The translations under genes and the position numbers were made by a program. A stretch of 64,000 nt of DNA from JBLIRR01 sp049472395 (GTDB lineage Bacteria > SZUA-182 > DTGQ01 > JBLIRR01), in assembly GCA_049472395.1 (NCBI GenBank), contig JBLIRR010000001.1, positions 62,001 to 126,000 on the forward strand. Reading direction: 5' to 3'. The first letter of the stretch is position 1; each line of letters opens with the position of its first letter. The notes below the pieces were generated by a model. It saw only the letters and a program-made list of their open reading frames with translations, made no database searches and was not told where the DNA came from. Shown piece after piece: positions 1 to 9,408 of this stretch.

Positions 1-867
1 TTGGTAGATGCGGATATAAAGCAGTTCTCTGATGGAGAAGCACAGATCCAAATTAATGAAAATATCAGAGGAGCGGATATATTTGTCGTGCAATCAACCT
101 GCTCCCCCGCAGCGACCAATCTAATGGAATTATTAATCATTATTGATGCTCTAAAGCGAGCCTCCGCCCGAAGAATAACCGCTGTTATACCATATTTTGG
201 TTTTGCTCGGCAAGATAGAAAGGTCCGACCGAGAGTTCCCATCACGGCAAAATTAGTAGCAGACTTAATTACAACCGCCGGGGCAAATCGTGTCGTCACC
301 GTTGACCTTCATGCGGGACAAATACAAGGCTTTTTTAATATATCAGTTGATAATCTTTTTTCAACAGGGGTCATGGTTGAATATATCAGAACCCTGCATT
401 TAAATGATTTAGTAATGGTTTCCCCTGACGCCGGAGGAGTGGAGAGAGCGCGCGCATTTGCTAAGCTCGTAAATGCGAGTTTATCAATTATTGATAAACG
501 AAGAAGCACTCCCAATGAGGCTGAAGTAATGCATATTGTAGGAGAGGTAAAGGATAAAGATGCTCTTATAATCGATGACATGGTAGATACCGCAGGGACA
601 CTCACAAAAGCAGCAAAGGCTTTAAAGGATAACGGAGCTAAAAGAGTACTCGCGTGTTGTACTCATCCCGTGCTCTCCGATGACTCTATAAAAAGGATAA
701 ATGATTCGGTCATCGAAAAATTGATTGTGACCGACACTATCCCCTTATCATCAAGCGCATGCTCTTCTGAAAAAATAGAAACCCGATCAGTGGCCTCTCT
801 GCTTGGAGAGGTTATCTACCGTATAAATGTAGACAAATCAGTAAGTTCTTTATTCCAGTATAGTTAA
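1..867 (+). CDS. prs: ribose-phosphate pyrophosphokinase (PRPP synthetase), 5' end missing
   Basis: The product makes 5-phosphoribosyl-1-pyrophosphate from ribose 5-phosphate and ATP in the cytoplasm, for nucleotide, histidine and tryptophan synthesis. Visible family motifs are FSDGE near the start, the ATP-loop region FGFARQDRK, the divalent-metal/PRPP region VTVDLHAGQIQGFF, SPDAGGVERAR, and the ribose-5-phosphate loop IIDDMVDTAGT. The open frame runs straight off the left edge. The family is normally about 310-320 residues and begins about 25-30 residues before FSDGE, so the first codon shown (TTG) is internal and the gene is cut by the window, not truncated. It sits 11 nt upstream of rplY, an arrangement common in bacteria, and probably heads a prs-rplY-pth operon. 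Confidence 0.95.
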   Translation: MVDADIKQFSDGEAQIQINENIRGADIFVVQSTCSPAATNLMELLIIIDALKRASARRITAVIPYFGFARQDRKVRPRVPITAKLVADLITTAGANRVVTVDLHAGQIQGFFNISVDNLFSTGVMVEYIRTLHLNDLVMVSPDAGGVERARAFAKLVNASLSIIDKRRSTPNEAEVMHIVGEVKDKDALIIDDMVDTAGTLTKAAKALKDNGAKRVLACCTHPVLSDDSIKRINDSVIEKLIVTDTIPLSSSACSSEKIETRSVASLLGEVIYRINVDKSVSSLFQYS

Positions 868-878
868 GGAGTGATTTA

Positions 879-1535
879 ATGTCAATTAAAATAAGCATAC
901 CTGCTATTAAGAGAAATGAGTTTAAGAAAAAGGGATCAAAGGCTGTAAGGGCCTCGGGGAGAGTACCCGCAATAATTTATGGTGGTAAGACTAGCCCCCA
1001 AGCCATATCCTTTGATATGAGGGAATTTATTAAATTAACCCGTGGGCATTCCTTTGAAAATATAATTGTTGAAATTGCCTTAAAAAATAATGGAAAGCCG
1101 GAATCAAAGACGGTTGTTATTAAAGAAGTGCAGGTTGATCCGATTCGCAATAGATTATTGCACGTGGATTTTTTTGAAGTATCAATGGATCAGGTCATAC
1201 ACGTCCATGTACCTATTAAATTTATCGGCACAGCCATAGGCATCAAGGAACAGGGGGGAATGTTAGACGCTCCGGTGCGTGAAATATTGGTAAAATGTCT
1301 GCCTATGGAAATGCCGGATGAGATAGAGGTTGATATTTCAAATCTTAGAATAGGGGATGTGATCCATATTAAAGATATTGCTATCCCCCAGGGAGTAACA
1401 GCCTTGGATGATCAAGAAAAGGTAATTGCTTCTATGGTATCAAGAGTAAAGTCAACTGAAGCAGCTGTGAAAGAAGAAGTGGTGGAAGAGGCTGCAAAAG
1501 AACCCGAAGTCGTGAGCAAGAAACCTAAAGAATGA
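879..1535 (+). CDS. rplY: 50S ribosomal protein L25, long general-stress (Ctc) form
   Basis: Binds 5S rRNA in the large ribosomal subunit. The 218 residues fit the long Ctc/TL5 type: an N-terminal L25 beta-barrel (about residues 1-95, with SGRVPAIIYGG and VQVDPIRNRLLHVDFFEV) followed by a C-terminal beta domain (about 96-185) and an acidic/lysine-rich tail (EEVVEEAAKEPE). The start is supported by an AAGGAG Shine-Dalgarno sequence overlapping the prs stop. It lies between prs and pth, the usual neighbourhood for this gene. Nothing odd seen. Confidence 0.95.
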   Translation: MSIKISIPAIKRNEFKKKGSKAVRASGRVPAIIYGGKTSPQAISFDMREFIKLTRGHSFENIIVEIALKNNGKPESKTVVIKEVQVDPIRNRLLHVDFFEVSMDQVIHVHVPIKFIGTAIGIKEQGGMLDAPVREILVKCLPMEMPDEIEVDISNLRIGDVIHIKDIAIPQGVTALDDQEKVIASMVSRVKSTEAAVKEEVVEEAAKEPEVVSKKPKE

Positions 1536-1561
1536 GTGAAAAAATTATACCTATTAAATGA

Positions 1562-2158
1562 GTGTGTAACACGAAAGAATGGCTGATCGCAGGGCTGGGG
1601 AATCCTGGTAAAAAATATGAATTAACAAGGCATAATGTAGGTTTTTGGGCTATAGATGCGCTGTCGGAAAGATTAAACATACCATGTGATAATATTCACT
1701 CTCATGTGAGGTGGGGACGAGGGACAGTTAAGAATCAGTGCATAAGGCTTATTAAACCTTATACTTATATGAATTTAAGTGGGGAAGGAATTTACTCTTT
1801 TATCTCTTACTTTAAGATAGATCCTTTCCATCTTATTGTATTTCATGATGACATGGATTTAGAGATTGGCAGTGTCAAAATTTGTGAAAAGAGGGGCTCA
1901 GGGGGACATAGAGGGGTTGAATCGATTATCGCGTGTGTGGGAACATTTGATTTTATTCGTGTCAGAATTGGAATCGGTCATCCTCAAAAAGGGAATGATC
2001 CTAAAGAGTATGTTCTGTCATTGTTTCACGATGAAGAAAAGCAACGGGTAGACTCCATTATCCGGAAGTCATATGATATGATTTTAACTATTATTGTGGA
2101 TGGCATTCAAAGTGCCATGAATCAGTATAATTCTTTAAGGTTTCATGAATCTATATAA
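1562..2158 (+). CDS. pth: peptidyl-tRNA hydrolase
   Basis: Cleaves peptidyl-tRNA released from stalled ribosomes, recycling the tRNA. The Pth fold signatures are all present: GLGNPG, the catalytic histidine in RHNVGF (His24), YMNLSG, HDDMDL and GSGGHRGV. Its 198 residues are typical. The usual GGHNG is GGHRG here. The start is a GTG at 1562; no in-frame ATG lies nearby and the ribosome-binding site is weak, so the exact start is uncertain by a few codons. It follows rplY by 26 nt and precedes hppA by 45 nt, so all four plus-strand genes are probably co-transcribed. Confidence 0.94.
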   Translation: MCNTKEWLIAGLGNPGKKYELTRHNVGFWAIDALSERLNIPCDNIHSHVRWGRGTVKNQCIRLIKPYTYMNLSGEGIYSFISYFKIDPFHLIVFHDDMDLEIGSVKICEKRGSGGHRGVESIIACVGTFDFIRVRIGIGHPQKGNDPKEYVLSLFHDEEKQRVDSIIRKSYDMILTIIVDGIQSAMNQYNSLRFHESI

Positions 2159-2203
2159 TCCAATGTAATACTATTCTATAATCATTAATAAAGGGGAGGG
2201 ATT

Positions 2204-4183
2204 ATGGTTAATTTTTCTTTTTTAGCACCGTATTTTGGTTTATTTGGCTTGATTGTAGCGCTCTTTATTTACTTTTATATTAAAAAGCAGCCTCCGGGCA
2301 CGCAGCTCATGCAAGAGATTTCTGATGCAATCCATGAAGGTGCCATGACATTTCTGGCACGAGAATATAAAGCGCTTGCTATTTTTATTATAGTCGTGTT
2401 TCTTCTCTTATTCTTTAAAATTAATAAAGAAACCGCTATCTGTTTTGTGGCCGGAGCATTTTCATCTATGTTCGCCGGCTTTTTCGGAATGAAGGCAGCC
2501 ACACGGGCAAACGTACGAACCTCTTACAGTGCTGATAAAGAAGGGCAGGATAAGGCCTTAATTATCGCCTTCTTTGGTGGCGCGGTCATGGGTTTATCTG
2601 TCGCCAGCTTAGGCGTTTTAGGCGTTGGTATTTTATTTTATTTCTTCGGCAAGGTTCCTGAAACAGCAAATTTCATAAACGGATATGCCATGGGCGCAAG
2701 CTCAATAGCCCTCTTTGCTCGAATGGGTGGAGGTATTTACACAAAAACCGCTGACGTAGGTGCAGATTTGGTCGGAAAGGTTGAGGCGGGCATACCGGAG
2801 GATGACCCAAGAAATCCGGCAACAATAGCCGACAATGTGGGAGACTGTGTTGGCGATACCGCTGGAATGGGCGCAGACATATTTGAATCATATGTTGGCG
2901 CTATTGTTGCAACAATTGCCATAGCAGCAACCGCTCCTATGTGTGAGTCTATGAGACTGCCTTATATGGCCCTTCCTATTCTTGTTGTGATGGCCGGATT
3001 AGTAGCATCGATTATCGGAGTTGTCTCTATCAAGGTCTTGTCTTCCTTAAATCCTGCTGCTGCCTTGCGCCTCTCTACTTACGTAAGTGCTATCTTACTA
3101 TTAGTGGCTACCTTTTTCTTAGTAAAAGCATCAGGACTTCCCTTAGGTGTTTTCTGGGCGGTTTTTTCAGGCTCCATTGCAGGTATTCTCATAGGGCTTT
3201 TAACCGAGTATTACACCTCAGGCAAATGTATCATCAATATTGCAGAAGCTTCTAAGACCGGGGCTGCCACAAATATAATTACCGGCTTCGCAACAGGGTT
3301 GGAAAGCACTGCCCTGCCGGTTCTTGCTCTTTGCTCAGCTATTTTTGCCGCGTATCGAACATCAGGTTTATATGGCATCGGCATTTCAGCAGTCGGCATG
3401 CTTGCAACAGTTGGGGTAACCATGTCGGTTGATGCGTACGGTCCGATCGCTGATAATGCAGGTGGTATTACCGAGATGGCGGGACTCGGGAAGGAAACTA
3501 GAAAGATTACAGATGGCCTTGATGCCTTAGGAAATACCACAGCTGCTATTGGGAAGGGATTTGCCATAGGTTCTGCCGCATTAACTTCCCTGGCTTTATT
3601 CTCTGCTTATGCTAATGCGATACACTTAGAATCTATTAATTTAATTGATGCATTTGTTGTTATTGGCCTTTTCATCGGGGGGATTATACCCTTTTTAATC
3701 GCTGCGCTCACCATGACGGCTGTAGGGAAAGCTGCCTATGAAATGGTTGAGGAGGTGCGCCGTCAATTCAGGGAAATAACCGGCCTTATGGAAGGCAAAG
3801 CAAAGCCTGATACACGGCGATGTATTGATATCAGCACAAAAGCAGCTCTGAAAAAGATGATTATACCAGGGCTTATAGCGGTCGTAGTTCCGGTCGTGGT
3901 TGGCTTTATTTTAGGACCAGAAGCATTGGGAGGTCTTCTTGCCGGCACCACATTATGCGGGGTTTTTATAGCGCTCATGATGGCTAATGCCGGAGGAGCG
4001 TGGGATAATGCAAAAAAATATATTGAAGAAGGCCATATGGGAGGAAAAGGTTCCGATCCTCATAAAGCAGCAGTTGTTGGGGACACGGTAGGCGATCCCT
4101 TTAAAGATACATCCGGGCCAACGATGAATATATTAATTAAGCTCGTGTCAGTCGTATCCTTGGTCATTGCACCCTTATTATAA
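2204..4183 (+). CDS. hppA: membrane-bound, K+-dependent ion-translocating inorganic pyrophosphatase
   Basis: Hydrolyses cytoplasmic pyrophosphate and pumps H+ or Na+ across the inner membrane. The 659-residue protein is almost entirely hydrophobic helices (about 16 expected). Conserved cytoplasmic motifs are visible: GGGIYTKTADVGADLVGK followed by IPEDDPRNPATIADNVGD, GMGADIFESY, and near the C-terminus GDTVGDPFKDTSGP. The residue that separates K+-dependent from K+-independent enzymes (GNTT-A/K-A) is alanine here (A447 in GNTTAAIGKG). Family knowledge predicts K+-stimulated activity and allows either Na+ or H+ pumping. A good Shine-Dalgarno (GGGGAGGG) precedes the ATG. Energy-limited anaerobes often carry this enzyme. 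The pumped ion cannot be decided by eye. Confidence 0.95.
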   Translation: MVNFSFLAPYFGLFGLIVALFIYFYIKKQPPGTQLMQEISDAIHEGAMTFLAREYKALAIFIIVVFLLLFFKINKETAICFVAGAFSSMFAGFFGMKAATRANVRTSYSADKEGQDKALIIAFFGGAVMGLSVASLGVLGVGILFYFFGKVPETANFINGYAMGASSIALFARMGGGIYTKTADVGADLVGKVEAGIPEDDPRNPATIADNVGDCVGDTAGMGADIFESYVGAIVATIAIAATAPMCESMRLPYMALPILVVMAGLVASIIGVVSIKVLSSLNPAAALRLSTYVSAILLLVATFFLVKASGLPLGVFWAVFSGSIAGILIGLLTEYYTSGKCIINIAEASKTGAATNIITGFATGLESTALPVLALCSAIFAAYRTSGLYGIGISAVGMLATVGVTMSVDAYGPIADNAGGITEMAGLGKETRKITDGLDALGNTTAAIGKGFAIGSAALTSLALFSAYANAIHLESINLIDAFVVIGLFIGGIIPFLIAALTMTAVGKAAYEMVEEVRRQFREITGLMEGKAKPDTRRCIDISTKAALKKMIIPGLIAVVVPVVVGFILGPEALGGLLAGTTLCGVFIALMMANAGGAWDNAKKYIEEGHMGGKGSDPHKAAVVGDTVGDPFKDTSGPTMNILIKLVSVVSLVIAPLL

Positions 4184-4191
4184 TTGTACCT

Positions 4192-4225
4192 GGTGAACGG
4201 CTACTTTTTATAGTAACCGTTCACC
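4192..4225. terminator. stem-loop between convergent hppA and mnmA
   Basis: Arms GGTGAACGGCTAC (4192-4204) and GTAACCGTTCACC (4213-4225) form a 13-bp stem with one wobble/mismatch and an 8-nt T-rich loop. It lies 9 nt after the hppA stop and 17 nt after the mnmA stop, the expected place for a bidirectional terminator. Neither side has a clear T-run, so a Rho-independent mechanism is not certain. Confidence 0.55.
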
Positions 4226-4242
4226 GATTCAGAGCTTACTGT

Positions 4243-5313
4243 TCAAGGATTCTTTGGAGTGCAGTTATGTAAAGGTATGCTACGCGTAATTATGCCCCCT
4301 CCAATTATTGTAGTATCCTTATAAAATACTACTGATTGTCCCGGGGCTATTGCCCTCATCGGCTCCTCAAAGGTTACTCGCGCTTCTTTTTCATTGAGCA
4401 ATTCCAAAACTGCTCGTTTCATTGTTTGATTGTATCTGATCTGCGCGTATACAGTCTCCTTTCTGCTTTTTGGAGCAATGATAAAATGAATGCTATCAGC
4501 TATTAATGAGCGCTTAAGAAGATCATTATCTGATCCGACAATTATTTTATTTTCACCCTTATCTATTGTCACCACATAATGCGGGCCCTTCTTGGAAAGA
4601 TTTAAGCCCTTACGCTGCCCGATAGTATAAAATGCAAGGCCCCTATGAGTGCCGAGCACATTGCCATCCTTATCACATACCGGTCCCGGCTTAAGAGCTG
4701 CAGGTGAATATTTTTTAAAAAAATCTTGATAATCACTGCCCTGTAAAAAACATATTTCTTGACTTTCCTTGTGAGCACAGACAGAGAGGTTAAGAGAGTT
4801 CGCTATCTTTTTTATGGTTGATTTTTCTAAATTTCCCAAAGGAAACACTAAATGCGAGAGTTGCTTTTGCGTAAGCCTGTAAAGAAAATAGGATTGATCC
4901 TTTCTCTCATCAAGGCCCTTTTTAAGAAGATAGGCCTTCTTCTGCGCATTGTACCCTATTCTTGCGTAATGCCCTGTGGCGAGATAGTGAAAGTTGTTAT
5001 CTAAGGCCCATTCCAAAAGCCAGCCACATTTAATTTTAGCGTTGCATATAATGCACGGATTTGGAGTCCTTCCTTGCGCATATTCCTGGACAAAGGGCAG
5101 AACTATTTCTCTTGTGAACACATCGTGAAGGTCAAGAACTTTAAGGGGAATTTCCACCTGGTCCGCAATAATTTTTGCGTGCTCTGCATTTCTCTTCTGA
5201 TCAAGGACATCTAATAAAATTCCAGTCACACTATTTCCAGACTGTTTTAAAATCCAGGCAGCAATTGCGCTATCTATTCCACCGCTAAATGCAACTGCAA
5301 TCTTTCGGGACAT
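4243..5313 (-). CDS. mnmA: tRNA-specific 2-thiouridylase
   Basis: Thiolates U34 of tRNA-Lys, tRNA-Glu and tRNA-Gln at the wobble base, using ATP and persulfide sulfur. The N-terminal PP-loop (SGGIDS) binds ATP. The two redox/catalytic cysteines are visible in TPNPCIICN and ESQEICFL. GTHRGLAFYTIGQRKGL is the family linker, followed by the C-terminal beta-barrel (about residues 280-350). The length of 356 is normal. It is the last gene of the minus-strand run yicC-remA-gmk-mnmA, 13 nt after gmk. Confidence 0.95.
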   Translation of the reverse strand: MSRKIAVAFSGGIDSAIAAWILKQSGNSVTGILLDVLDQKRNAEHAKIIADQVEIPLKVLDLHDVFTREIVLPFVQEYAQGRTPNPCIICNAKIKCGWLLEWALDNNFHYLATGHYARIGYNAQKKAYLLKKGLDERKDQSYFLYRLTQKQLSHLVFPLGNLEKSTIKKIANSLNLSVCAHKESQEICFLQGSDYQDFFKKYSPAALKPGPVCDKDGNVLGTHRGLAFYTIGQRKGLNLSKKGPHYVVTIDKGENKIIVGSDNDLLKRSLIADSIHFIIAPKSRKETVYAQIRYNQTMKRAVLELLNEKEARVTFEEPMRAIAPGQSVVFYKDTTIIGGGIITRSIPLHNCTPKNP

Positions 5314-5326
5314 TATTACGATACCA

Positions 5327-5974
5327 TTAACGAGAAAGTTTCATTATTTGCTGTTTTATTTCCGCAAGATTTGGTATCCGGCTCACGCGATATTTTTCTA
5401 TCTCGATAATGGCCTTTATTTGATTCACAGCAGTGTCAAGATTATCATTACATATTAAATAATCATAATCAATAAAATACGATAATTCTCCAAGGGCATT
5501 TGAAAAACGTTTTTCTATCTGCGTGCTATTTTCAGTCATTCTATTTTCCAATCGTGCTCTCAGTTCCTCGAACGAAGGGGGGATTATATAAATATAAACT
5601 GCATCCGGATATAACCCTCTTAACTTTTTTGCACCCTTTACATCTATATCAAGAAGAAGATCATTGTGAATGGTCAATGCTTTTGCTATTTCGCTTTTTG
5701 CTGTTCCATAAAAATTCTCATGAACCAATTCCCATTCAGCAAATTCATTCTTTCTGATCATCTCTTTAAATCGCGATTTCGAGATAAAATGATAATCCTC
5801 TCCCTCCGCTTCCCCCTGGCGTGGTTCTCTGGTGGTATAGGAAATGGAATAGGAGAGATTCGTGGTGTTGTCTAAAATGTGTCGACAGATGGAACTTTTC
5901 CCTGCTCCGGATGGTGCGGAGACTACGAATAAAATATTGCACTTTCTGCTTTGCAAAGATTTTAGCACATCCAT
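5327..5974 (-). CDS. gmk: guanylate kinase
   Basis: Phosphorylates GMP to GDP in purine nucleotide synthesis. The P-loop SAPSGAGKSS is near residue 18-27, with the GMP-binding region YSISYTTREPRQGE and GEDYHFIS after it, and the lid region around RLENRMTE. The 215 residues are typical. About 15 extra residues precede the P-loop strand; a later start is possible but no better ATG is seen. It is in the frequent yicC-remA-gmk order of many anaerobes. Confidence 0.95.
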   Translation of the reverse strand: MDVLKSLQSRKCNILFVVSAPSGAGKSSICRHILDNTTNLSYSISYTTREPRQGEAEGEDYHFISKSRFKEMIRKNEFAEWELVHENFYGTAKSEIAKALTIHNDLLLDIDVKGAKKLRGLYPDAVYIYIIPPSFEELRARLENRMTENSTQIEKRFSNALGELSYFIDYDYLICNDNLDTAVNQIKAIIEIEKYRVSRIPNLAEIKQQIMKLSR

Positions 5975-5994
5975 GCGATTAAAATAGCAGTGTA

Positions 5995-6249
5995 TTATTT
6001 TGATTGCTGTATTTGCTGTATTCTCTGACAGATAGTTTCTGGTTGGACTGCAGAGAGAATAACATGGTCACTGTCAGTAATTATAATTGCTCTTGTCTTT
6101 CTTCCATGGGTCGCATTAATCAATTTCCCTGTCTTCTTTGCATCTTCCTTAAATCGTTTCATTGGAGATGAACCTGGAGTTATTATGGACACAATACGCT
6201 CGGCTATAACCACATTGCCAAATCCAATATTAATAAGTTGATCTTTCAA
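5995..6249 (-). CDS. remA: RemA-family (DUF370) DNA-binding regulator
   Basis: Small 84-residue protein of the RemA/DUF370 family; in Bacillus subtilis RemA is an oligomeric DNA-binding activator of matrix genes. Family signatures are INIGFGNVV near the N-terminus, SSPMKR and ATHGRKTRAIIITDSDH. The position between yicC and gmk is the conserved one. In non-Firmicutes its regulon is unknown, so only the family is certain. Confidence 0.9.
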   Translation of the reverse strand: MKDQLINIGFGNVVIAERIVSIITPGSSPMKRFKEDAKKTGKLINATHGRKTRAIIITDSDHVILSAVQPETICQRIQQIQQSK

Positions 6250-6264
6250 TGGCTTCTCCTTTGT

Positions 6265-7158
6265 TCACTCTATATTTTGAACCTGTTCCCGAATTTTTTC
6301 CAATTCTGATTTTATTTCTACTACGTTTTGAGAAATTTGAGCATCCAAGGCTTTCACGCCGGTAGTGTTTATCTCTCGATATATTTCCTGGATTAAAAAA
6401 TCCATTTTTCTTCCCGCAGCTTCATTATCATTACTATTCAGCATATTTTTCAATTTTTCCAAATGGCTGCCAATCCTAATTATCTCTTCTGTAATATCCA
6501 GTTTCCCGGCATATATCACAATCTCTTGCTCTAATCGTTCCGGTTCAATTGTCTGCTCAAATAATTCTTTCGCCCTCTCCTGAAGCATTATCTTGTGTTG
6601 AGTAATCACTTCCGGGATACGATTTTGAAAAGATTCTATATATGATTCTATAGTATGAATCCGCTCAATAATATCATTATATAAATTTTTCCCCTCTTCT
6701 TCTCTCATGCGTATTAAATTTTTTAACGCCCCATCCAAGGCACTGATGAGATATGGTTGTATTTTCTCCAAATCAATATCTTCTTGATCTGAATTGCTCT
6801 GGCGCTGAAAGATTTGGTTAAAAGCAATTAAATGTGAAAGCTCAATAGGTCCATTTATCTTGCAATTATCAATGAGTGACTGGAGACACTCATAATATTG
6901 TTTTGCCAAATCTAAATTGAGTTGTGGCTCCTCTGCCCGGTTTTCTTTATTTTCCATATTAATAAATAGCTCGATTCTTCCCCGCTTGAGTGAATCCCTG
7001 ACATGTTTCTTAAGACTAAGTTCAAGAGGATTTATTTGCCGGGGTATTTTAGGTATAATTTCAAGGTATCGATGATTAAGGGATTTTATCTCGACAGTGA
7101 TTATGTACTGTTCATTATCCCAGATAAATCTGCTAAAGCCTGTCATGCTTTTTATCAT
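6265..7158 (-). CDS. yicC: YicC family endoribonuclease
   Basis: YicC-type protein of 297 residues; the family has RNase activity in E. coli and B. subtilis. The N-terminus MIKSMTGFSR is diagnostic, followed by VEIKSLNHRYLEI. The C-terminal DUF1732 region contains GRKMDFLIQEIYREINT and ends in a helix of charged residues. A CGGAG Shine-Dalgarno precedes the ATG. It is the first gene of its operon and has a near-consensus sigma-70 promoter about 90 nt upstream. Confidence 0.93.
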   Translation of the reverse strand: MIKSMTGFSRFIWDNEQYIITVEIKSLNHRYLEIIPKIPRQINPLELSLKKHVRDSLKRGRIELFINMENKENRAEEPQLNLDLAKQYYECLQSLIDNCKINGPIELSHLIAFNQIFQRQSNSDQEDIDLEKIQPYLISALDGALKNLIRMREEEGKNLYNDIIERIHTIESYIESFQNRIPEVITQHKIMLQERAKELFEQTIEPERLEQEIVIYAGKLDITEEIIRIGSHLEKLKNMLNSNDNEAAGRKMDFLIQEIYREINTTGVKALDAQISQNVVEIKSELEKIREQVQNIE

Positions 7159-7247
7159 AATTTCTCCGGAGTTAATTTATGTAAATGGATAGTAAATTAA
7201 AATCTTTTAATGATATAAAAAGTATTAAAATCCCTTTATATGAAAGT

Positions 7248-7276
7248 ATTTTATTATACTTTACCCTATTAGTCAA
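7248..7276 (-). promoter_or_regulatory. sigma-70 promoter of yicC-remA-gmk-mnmA
   Basis: On the minus strand TTGACT (7276-7271), a 17-nt spacer, then TAAAAT (7253-7248). It faces yicC and lies within the divergent region shared with the peptide transporter operon. Confidence 0.6.
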
Positions 7277-7287
7277 GTAGAGCAATA

Positions 7288-7316
7288 TTGACATACAAGG
7301 TATATTCTTTTATTAT
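7288..7316 (+). promoter_or_regulatory. sigma-70 promoter of the oligopeptide transporter operon
   Basis: TTGACA (7288-7293), exactly 17 nt, TATTAT (7311-7316). The first gene starts at 7349. The -35 box is consensus and the -10 differs at one base, so this is one of the best promoter matches in the window. Confidence 0.65.
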
Positions 7317-7348
7317 ATCCCTTAAAAATGATCAGAACATGGATATAA

Positions 7349-9400
7349 ATGCTAATTAAATATTCCTTGATTTTTCTACCTTTAATCATCGTCGTGTTCC
7401 TTCTTCAGTCTTATTTTTGGATCCCCACTTACGAAGATCAAGTAAAAGGGAACCCGGACAGATTAACCCATTACATTAACGGTTCGATAGGCGATGCTTC
7501 TATTCTCAATCCGATTCTCAATTCCGACAGCGCCAGCAGTGAGATTTGCAGTTTGATATTCGAAGGCCTCATTGACCGGGATGAAGATTTAAAGCTCAGA
7601 GGCCGTGTGGCAAAAAAATGGGAAATCTATGAGGAGGCTTATTTTTATATCAATAAAAACAAAGAGTGGGGGAGAAAAGGATTGGCGAGTGCACGTGATG
7701 TTAAAAAAAGAATAGAAAACGCTTCTCTGCCTTATATAACGCGTATAGAAATCATACCTGAAAAAACAGAGACCACCGATTCGGTTGTGCTCAACTTCCC
7801 CCCGAGAATAAAAATGACCTTAACAAAGGTAGATCAAGATCTTTTTCACACGCTTGAAGATGTGCTCGGGGAGGGATATTTTACCTGGGACGACGCGCAC
7901 ATAGCCCGCCGTATTAAAACAGAGGATAAAAACGACTCATTACATAAGTATCTAAACACCTATATGCCCGTCACTGAGCATAATCCGATTATTGTTTTTC
8001 ATCTGAGGCAGGGTGTTCGTTTTTCCGATGGTCATGAATGTAGCGCCGACGATGTGAAATTTACCTATGAAGCTATTATGGATATGGCGAACCGCTCTCC
8101 CAGGATCTCTGATTATGAACCTATAAAGGAGGTGCAGGTCATTGATAAGTATACAGTAAAAATTGTGTATAAGCGGCTTTTCCAGCCAGCCATTAATGCA
8201 TGGTCAATGGGGATTTTACCGAAGCATCTCTTGAATAAAAATGCCTTAAAAGAAGAAGCTCTTAATAAGGGGGTTGATCCGAATAGCTTCACAATGCGGG
8301 AGAGTGATTTTAATAAAAGCCGCCCGATCGGCGTCGGGCCTTTTACATTTGCCGAATGGCGTTCGGATCAATATATCAGGCTTGAGCGCAATCCAGATTA
8401 CTGGGAAGGCCCTCCCCATTATAAAGAATATTTCTTTCGCATAATTCCGGATATGCTCACACAGGAACTCGAATTTTATGCTGGTTCTATTGATCAATAT
8501 TCCGCACAAGCTCACCAGGTCAACCGTTTAAAATATGACGACCGCTACCAGAATTTCTCCGGCCTCTCATTTGGCTATACGTATATAGGATACAATGCGC
8601 GCAGGGAGCCCTTTAGTGATAAAAGGATCCGCAAGGCATTGACTATGGCCATAAATATTCCTCAAATTATCACGTATTTATTATATGGAGAAGCAGAACA
8701 GCTCACCGGTCCCTTTGTAAAACAATCAGACTATTACAATAAGGAGATATCTCCCCTGCCATATGACCCTGATGCGGCCCTTGCACTTTTAAATGAGGCT
8801 GGCTGGGAACACGATGAGAATGGTATTTTAAAAAAAGATGGTATCCCCTTTGAATTTACACTTATCACGAATAATGGCAATCCAATCAGAGAGGCCATTT
8901 TGATTATTGTTCAAAATGCCTGGAAAAAGCTGGGGATAAAAGTCTCTGCTGATCGGGTCGAATGGTCAGTTTTCTTGCAAAAGCATGTAAATGTGGCAAA
9001 TTTTGACGCTCTTATTCTGGGATGGAGCATGGGAATTGATCCTGATCTTTACCAAATTTGGCATTCCAGCCAGACACAAAACCACCAGTTGAATTTTGTC
9101 GGTTATAACAATCCTCTGGCTGATGATCTCATTGTGAAGATTAGGCAGGAGTATAATGAAAAAAAACAAATAGAGTATTGTCACCGCCTTCATGAAATTA
9201 TTTATGATGATCAGCCCTATACCTTTCTCTTCGTCTCACAATGGACAGCCCTGTTGGATAAAAAAATTGCTATTTTGGAAAAAGGAGTTGAAGGAGAAGA
9301 AATAATTAAGAAAATAACGCCAACAAAAACCGGCAGCTATACATTTTATTTTAATAAATGGATTAAATTCCCAGAAGTACCAACATTTACTGCCATGTAG
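7349..9400 (+). CDS. peptide ABC transporter, extracellular substrate-binding protein (SBP family 5)
   Basis: Binds oligopeptides or related solutes in the periplasm for the OppBCDF-type importer encoded next to it. A hydrophobic signal/anchor (about residues 5-24) has no lipobox cysteine, so the protein is either cleaved or anchored by an uncleaved helix. The family pattern is clear: DASILNPIL near the start, IVFHLRQGVRFSDGHECSADDVKFTY, RPIGVGPFTFAEW, and GYNARREPFSDKRIRKAL. At 683 residues it is longer than usual (about 520-600); the extra part lies between about residues 85 and 205, where the family usually moves straight to the HLRQGV strand. The true ligand (peptide, nickel, dipeptide or sugar) cannot be told from sequence. 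Confidence 0.9.
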   Translation: MLIKYSLIFLPLIIVVFLLQSYFWIPTYEDQVKGNPDRLTHYINGSIGDASILNPILNSDSASSEICSLIFEGLIDRDEDLKLRGRVAKKWEIYEEAYFYINKNKEWGRKGLASARDVKKRIENASLPYITRIEIIPEKTETTDSVVLNFPPRIKMTLTKVDQDLFHTLEDVLGEGYFTWDDAHIARRIKTEDKNDSLHKYLNTYMPVTEHNPIIVFHLRQGVRFSDGHECSADDVKFTYEAIMDMANRSPRISDYEPIKEVQVIDKYTVKIVYKRLFQPAINAWSMGILPKHLLNKNALKEEALNKGVDPNSFTMRESDFNKSRPIGVGPFTFAEWRSDQYIRLERNPDYWEGPPHYKEYFFRIIPDMLTQELEFYAGSIDQYSAQAHQVNRLKYDDRYQNFSGLSFGYTYIGYNARREPFSDKRIRKALTMAINIPQIITYLLYGEAEQLTGPFVKQSDYYNKEISPLPYDPDAALALLNEAGWEHDENGILKKDGIPFEFTLITNNGNPIREAILIIVQNAWKKLGIKVSADRVEWSVFLQKHVNVANFDALILGWSMGIDPDLYQIWHSSQTQNHQLNFVGYNNPLADDLIVKIRQEYNEKKQIEYCHRLHEIIYDDQPYTFLFVSQWTALLDKKIAILEKGVEGEEIIKKITPTKTGSYTFYFNKWIKFPEVPTFTAM

Positions 9401-9408
9401 AGGAGATT

